Assembly: GCA_026261815.1 (NCBI GenBank)
Contig: JAMPIT010000059.1
Span: 21,934,001-21,998,000 of the forward strand
From: Monarcha castaneiventris obscurior
Taxonomy: Eukaryota; Chordata; Aves; Passeriformes; Monarchidae
Reading direction: 5' to 3'
DNA: 64,000 bases
Shown here: positions 60,301-64,000 of the stretch, piece after piece
How positions within the stretch are numbered: position 1 is the stretch's first letter
Layout of the letters: each line of letters begins with the position of its first letter
Position numbers and translations under genes: made by a program
Notes under the pieces: generated by a model
The model's database searches: none
Told to the model about the DNA's origin: nothing
What the model saw: only the letters and a program-made list of their open reading frames with translations

Positions 60301-62269
60301 TCCCAGCATGCAGAACAATTCCAATGCTCTCTGAAGCGCAGGGATCAATAGCCTTTTGCAATCCTATTTTAGCCAGTGTGCCAGTAGCTGTTGGTAGACA
60401 GGCAAACAGGTGATGTATTGAAAAACTCATGTCTGTGAAATACCCACTCGCAATCAGCTCTCCAAGTTAATTACATATGTGTGAAAAAAAATGCTTCTGA
60501 TTCATGTCAGATGTGCTTCCTTTTAAAAGTCATGTTATACATTTATTTTGGGCAAGATTTGGTAGAAAAGACTGACCTTCTTAAAGCACTCTATTATTCT
60601 CTATAGCCACATCTTTCTTTCTTTTACTGTCACTAAGAAGTCATTCCATTTCTTTGCTGACATTTTTATCTTCTTTTTATAGCCTTTCCAAAAGCCATGT
60701 CATTTACTGAACTTTTGCTGACAAACAAAAGGAAGAGAAAGAAAAACAGCATAAACTTCCACATGCAGCAAATGGCAAGGGCATGCTGTATTACTCAGAT
60801 ATGGTTGAGTAACTTTTTAGCATTAATTTCTCACTTCACTCCTTTAGTTCCACTGTCTTTTCCTTCTGGTTATGCTTTAGTTCTCTTCTACCTAGTATTT
60901 TTGACTCATCTGTTTGTTCTGACATTTCCTTTTTTTTTCCTGTCAATTTTTTCTGATTACCTCATCTTTCCTTAGAATTCATCAATTTGATTAGTTCTGC
61001 CTTCACTTTTGTTTAGCTTCTCTGGCTACCCCTTCAGGTATTACATTGCTATGAAAAAAATTGTATGTAGAGAATTTCCGAACTCCACAGCATCTGCTGT
61101 TCATCAAAACATCTGTCAATGTGCCATTTTTTGCTTTACATTACCAAATCTGGACAAATCCATGTTATTTACCTACTTAACAAACACCTTGTGAACAAAT
61201 GTAATTTTAGGGTTGGAGCATCTTGTTCTAATGCCAAGCTAAATGGCCACCACTGACATAGCTAAGGTACAGAAGCTTCCAGAAAAATAGATTTTCATGA
61301 GAATGGGAATTAGTGGCTGATGAGAAAAGTTATAATGATACTTCTTATTCCACTATAAGAAGTCAACCTCCAAATATACATTTTTTTTAGAGCAGTACTG
61401 AAAATAGCATTGGTGTTCTTTGTCCTTAATGTATCTGTTGCATCCATAATAGACACAGACTCTAGGGGGACTGAAATGGCTTTAACAGCACCTTGCCCCA
61501 GTTGGTTTGAATGTCACTCTCCTGCAATATGGGTCTGATGCTTTTCTGCCAACAGCACATTGCTGAGCTGGTCTCCAGCCAGGCTGAACTCGGACCAGGT
61601 GTTTGGAATATACTCTGCAAGCCTCTCTGGAGAGCTTGAGAGCCATGCAATGCTGTGAGATCATGGGCTGAGGAGTGCTGCTTTGGTTCTGTGTACTGCT
61701 TCAGTCTTCTGATAAAATGTCCGCACCAAGAAAGCCACTACTACCACAACACAGCCAGTGAAGGCACCGGCTGAGCTCATCAGGTACTCCCTCATCTTGA
61801 GACTACATATAAGCAGCCAAAAAACTGATTTCATCACACTTTGGATCTAAATGTGGCTATGGAAAAGCATATGGCTTCGCAATTGTTTTTGGGTTTTTTT
61901 TAGATTTCTTTCTCCTTCCCTGCACAGACAGTTGCTGTCATCTTCACGAGATCAAATGTGCATTGGTGTCATACTTGATGCTGAAATTCACACCTACTTT
62001 CCTTCAGCGGCCCCAGCCAAACTTTAAAGATTTTCTAACTGCTGAGGACTTTTTTTAGAAGATATTTGATCATGATGCTTTTAGCAGATTTAATTTTGAA
62101 AATGAGGTGATGTAATGAATTAAAGAAAAGGGGAAAAAAAAAAAAAAAAAAGGCCAGCCACGGAAGACTGGGAGAGCTACTGTTTCACACCCAAAGAACA
62201 ACTGTTGAATATTCGTTCTGCACCCTCCTGCAGCCAAAACCCCGATAAAGCAGAAAGATCTGTAGGCGT
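51338..62269. other. Intergenic, 10.9 kb without a supported gene
   Basis: AT-rich DNA up to the MARCHF11 CpG island. Low-complexity items: (AAAT)n near 52799-52815, a T-run at 52858-52870, and a poly(A) run at 62134-62151. A GC-richer patch at 58000-58250 holds a 142-aa frame without recognisable content. A weak reverse CTCF-like motif lies near 57504. Confidence 0.55.
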
Positions 62270-63250
62270 CCCCTGAAGGGCCGCGTCCTCCGGCGCTGGA
62301 GGCCGTAGCTGAGGAGCCCCCGGAGCGCCGGGAGCAGGGCCAGGAGGTGGCTACCAAGGGAAGGGAAGGCAGTGCCCGTGGGGCGGGGCAGGGGCCGCCG
62401 GCCGCGGGGGAAGCCGCTGCTGAGGGCAGGAGCGCCGGGGGCGGGCGGGAGAACGGGCAGGGATTTTCGCCCCTGAAAGGGGCAGGGGTTTCGCCCGGCT
62501 GGGCAGGCGCCAGGGCGGCGGCTTTCCCGGAGCGGGGCTGTGACGGCGGCGGTGCGGGGGCGGCGGTGGCGGTGCCCGGTGCCGGACCCGCGCCTTCCTC
62601 CCTCCGTCTGTCCGTCCGTCCCTCGGTCCGTCCCTCCGCGCGTGCCGCCCGCCCCGCCCCGCCCCGCCGCCCGCGGCCCCGCGCGCCGCTCCTCGCGCAG
62701 CGCCGGGCCGTGAGGGAGCGGCCGCGCCGGGTCACCTTCCCGGCCGCCGCCATCCGCCGCTGCGGGCCGCCCCCGCCCCGGGGAAGCGGGTACCCCGGGG
62801 CATGAGCTGCGCCGCGGGGAGCGCCCTGCTCCCTGCCGGGGAGCCGCCGAGAGCCGCCGCCGCCCCGCTGGAGCTGCCGGCCGGGGCGGGGGAGGCGAGC
62901 GGGGACAGCCCCGAGGAGGGCGAGAGCCGCAGGGGCGGCTCGGAGAGCGGGGCCGCCGGCGGAGACAAGCCCGAGACGCGCTCGGTGTGCAGCAGCAGCG
63001 AGAGCGGCAGCGGCGGCCACGCCGGCGGGGCCGGCCCCATCTGCAAGATCTGCTTCCAGGGCCCCGAGCAGGTGAGCAGAGGCGGCGGCGGCGGGCGGGC
63101 CGGCATCCCGCACACCTTCCGCACATCCCCGCACCCTCCGCTCCCGGGACCGAGCCCTGTCCCTGGTGCTGATCTCGGAGCCGCTCTCCGGCAGGAATCG
63201 CCCTCCCCGGCGGCGGCGGCTGTGCGAGCGAGGTGGATGTGGCAAACGCC
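62270..63250 (+). promoter_or_regulatory. MARCHF11: MARCHF11 CpG-island promoter
   Basis: Roughly 1 kb of very GC- and CpG-dense sequence spans the start codon, exon 1 and the beginning of intron 1. It contains tandem GC boxes (gccccgccccgccccgcc at about 62650-62668) and a TCCG/TCCC tetranucleotide-like tract at about 62598-62637. No TATA box is evident. Transcription start not determined. Confidence 0.85.
62802..63071 (+). CDS. MARCHF11: MARCHF11 first coding exon (RING-CH E3 ubiquitin ligase), partial gene
   Basis: MARCHF11 is a transmembrane RING-CH ubiquitin ligase of brain and testis that directs membrane cargo toward multivesicular bodies. This exon encodes 90 residues from ATG 62802 (G at -3) to CAG/GTGAGC at 63071 in phase 0. 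The N terminus is Ala/Gly/Glu/Ser-rich and likely disordered. Then come DKPETRSVCSSSESGS and the beginning of the RING-CH domain, PICKICFQGPEQ, with zinc ligands C81 and C84. The ETRSVCSS plus PICKICFQG pair is what I recall of MARCHF11, rather than MARCHF4 or MARCHF9. Downstream exons with the rest of the RING and both membrane spans lie beyond the window. As I recall, the human N-terminal region is considerably longer, so an upstream start or a shorter avian form are both possible. It follows ZNF622 as in human. Confidence 0.92.
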
Positions 63251-64000
63251 TGGGGCAAGCCTGAGCCGGCGCGGAGCTTTGGGGGAATTCAGGGATTTTG
63301 CTGTGTCTGGCTTGCACGCTGTGTTTCCTCTGGCCCTCGAGCTCCCTGGTTCGCCTCTGAGGGACTCTACACAATACGGATTTCTCAGGTTTCTGTTAGA
63401 CTTTAAAATGAGAGTGTTAGCTTACAGGTAATGCTGAGAAGACCTCCAAGTATCATCTCTGTCGTGACATTAGTGGGCACAATATCAGCAATGGATCTGT
63501 AACTAGCATTTTATAGCTTGTCTTGGAAAGAAGAGAGTAGCTGATTTATATAATACCGAAACTCCAGGGGGAAGTGCTTAGTTACATTATTTAAGGTCCT
63601 GCCTGACGGCTGGCTAGCTGGACAGCACAGAGCCGTTCTCCAAGAGCAAGGTTCTCTTGGAATCGTGACGTCACACATTTCTTTCCAAGTGATGACTGCA
63701 AATAGCTGTTGGAGAAATGTATCCAACCACTTTGGATATCTTTTGAGGTATTTGAAAGGGCTAATGGTGCTGTTGTTTAACACCTGGTAATATTTCAGTT
63801 GTTTTGCATAGGTACATGCACATGTGTACACAGCTTTCTGGCTTTTCTCAGTAGAAGCAGCTAGATATTTTTAAGACAGTTAGATTTTTGAGTATTTCAT
63901 AGTCAAAAATACATGCTTTTTCACATATTGAAATTGAGACCAGGTCGTTGTTACAGAGCCCTAAATATTTCAGTATTGAGTGTACATGTACATGAGCGGT
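63072..64000 (+). other. MARCHF11 intron 1 (partial)
   Basis: Begins with a consensus GTGAGC donor. The first 200 bp are still CpG-rich, the rest is AT-rich. The open frame running on from exon 1 to 63431 is intronic read-through. No further exon seen. Confidence 0.85.

Noticed and set aside
62347..62805. 152-aa + frame just upstream of the MARCHF11 start
   Set aside because: It is in a different frame from MARCHF11, is GC-driven low complexity, and ends overlapping the start codon. More likely 5' UTR or promoter.
62070..63374. 434-aa open frame on the - strand across the MARCHF11 CpG island (and a 357-aa one in another frame)
   Set aside because: Its composition is Arg/Pro/Ala/Gly low complexity produced by GC-rich DNA, and it runs antisense over MARCHF11 exon 1. 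Long chance frames are expected where stop codons are rare. No domain seen.
63072..63431. Continuation of the MARCHF11 frame beyond 63071
   Set aside because: A consensus CAG/GTGAGC donor lies exactly where the conserved protein stops matching; the continuation is Gly/Arg/Pro-rich intron.
1..64000. CRISPR arrays, bacterial-type operons, tRNA or rRNA genes
   Set aside because: Nothing with regular spaced repeats, cloverleaf-like sequence or rRNA similarity was noticed; the DNA is vertebrate. A tRNAscan or Rfam search was not possible.

Overview
The window is vertebrate nuclear DNA, most likely from a bird and probably a songbird. Its genes are split by GT-AG introns. CpG islands mark promoters. 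The interspersed repeats are mainly CR1-type LINEs, some ending in the ATTCTGTG-like tail typical of avian CR1, plus two solo-LTR-like blocks resembling passerine endogenous retrovirus LTRs. Species and repeat subfamilies come from recall of families, not from a search.

Three genes lie on the + strand in the order RETREG1 (FAM134B) 3' end, complete ZNF622, MARCHF11 5' end. This is the order and relative orientation I recall for human 5p15.1 (MYO10-RETREG1-ZNF622-MARCHF11), so the block looks like conserved synteny.

Region by region: 1-9.76 kb holds the last three coding exons of RETREG1 (ER-phagy receptor C terminus with its LC3-interacting motif) and a long 3' UTR. An antisense CR1 copy lies in the last intron. 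A CR1 tail (about 9.80-10.13 kb) separates RETREG1 from the ZNF622 CpG-island promoter (about 10.14-10.56 kb). That promoter has a strong CTCF-like motif, a probable non-coding first exon and, just inside intron 1, a G-quadruplex-like tract in 5-bp tandem arrays. ZNF622 is encoded by six coding exons from 12.51 to 18.23 kb (470 aa, four C2H2-like fingers), with a poly(A) signal at 18.42 kb. From 18.4 to 62.2 kb is intergenic DNA with no credible protein-coding gene. It contains an ERV LTR at 19.4 kb, a diverged local duplication at 30.6/31.3 kb, a CR1 with reverse transcriptase remnants at 31.5-32.6 kb, an ancient degenerate LINE on the - strand at 33.9-35.1 kb, a nested CR1-in-CR1 at 45.2-46.2 kb, and a solo LTR at 50.7-51.3 kb. 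The last 1.8 kb is the MARCHF11 CpG island, its first coding exon (N terminus and start of the RING-CH domain) and the beginning of intron 1.

The genes are not an operon and are separately transcribed: RETREG1 acts in ER turnover, ZNF622 in 60S ribosome maturation, MARCHF11 in ubiquitin-dependent sorting of membrane proteins. I saw nothing amounting to an undescribed multi-gene system. The more interesting signals are regulatory or structural: CTCF-like sites, the G-quadruplex/pentamer array, perfect inverted repeats, the local duplication and the nested retroelements.
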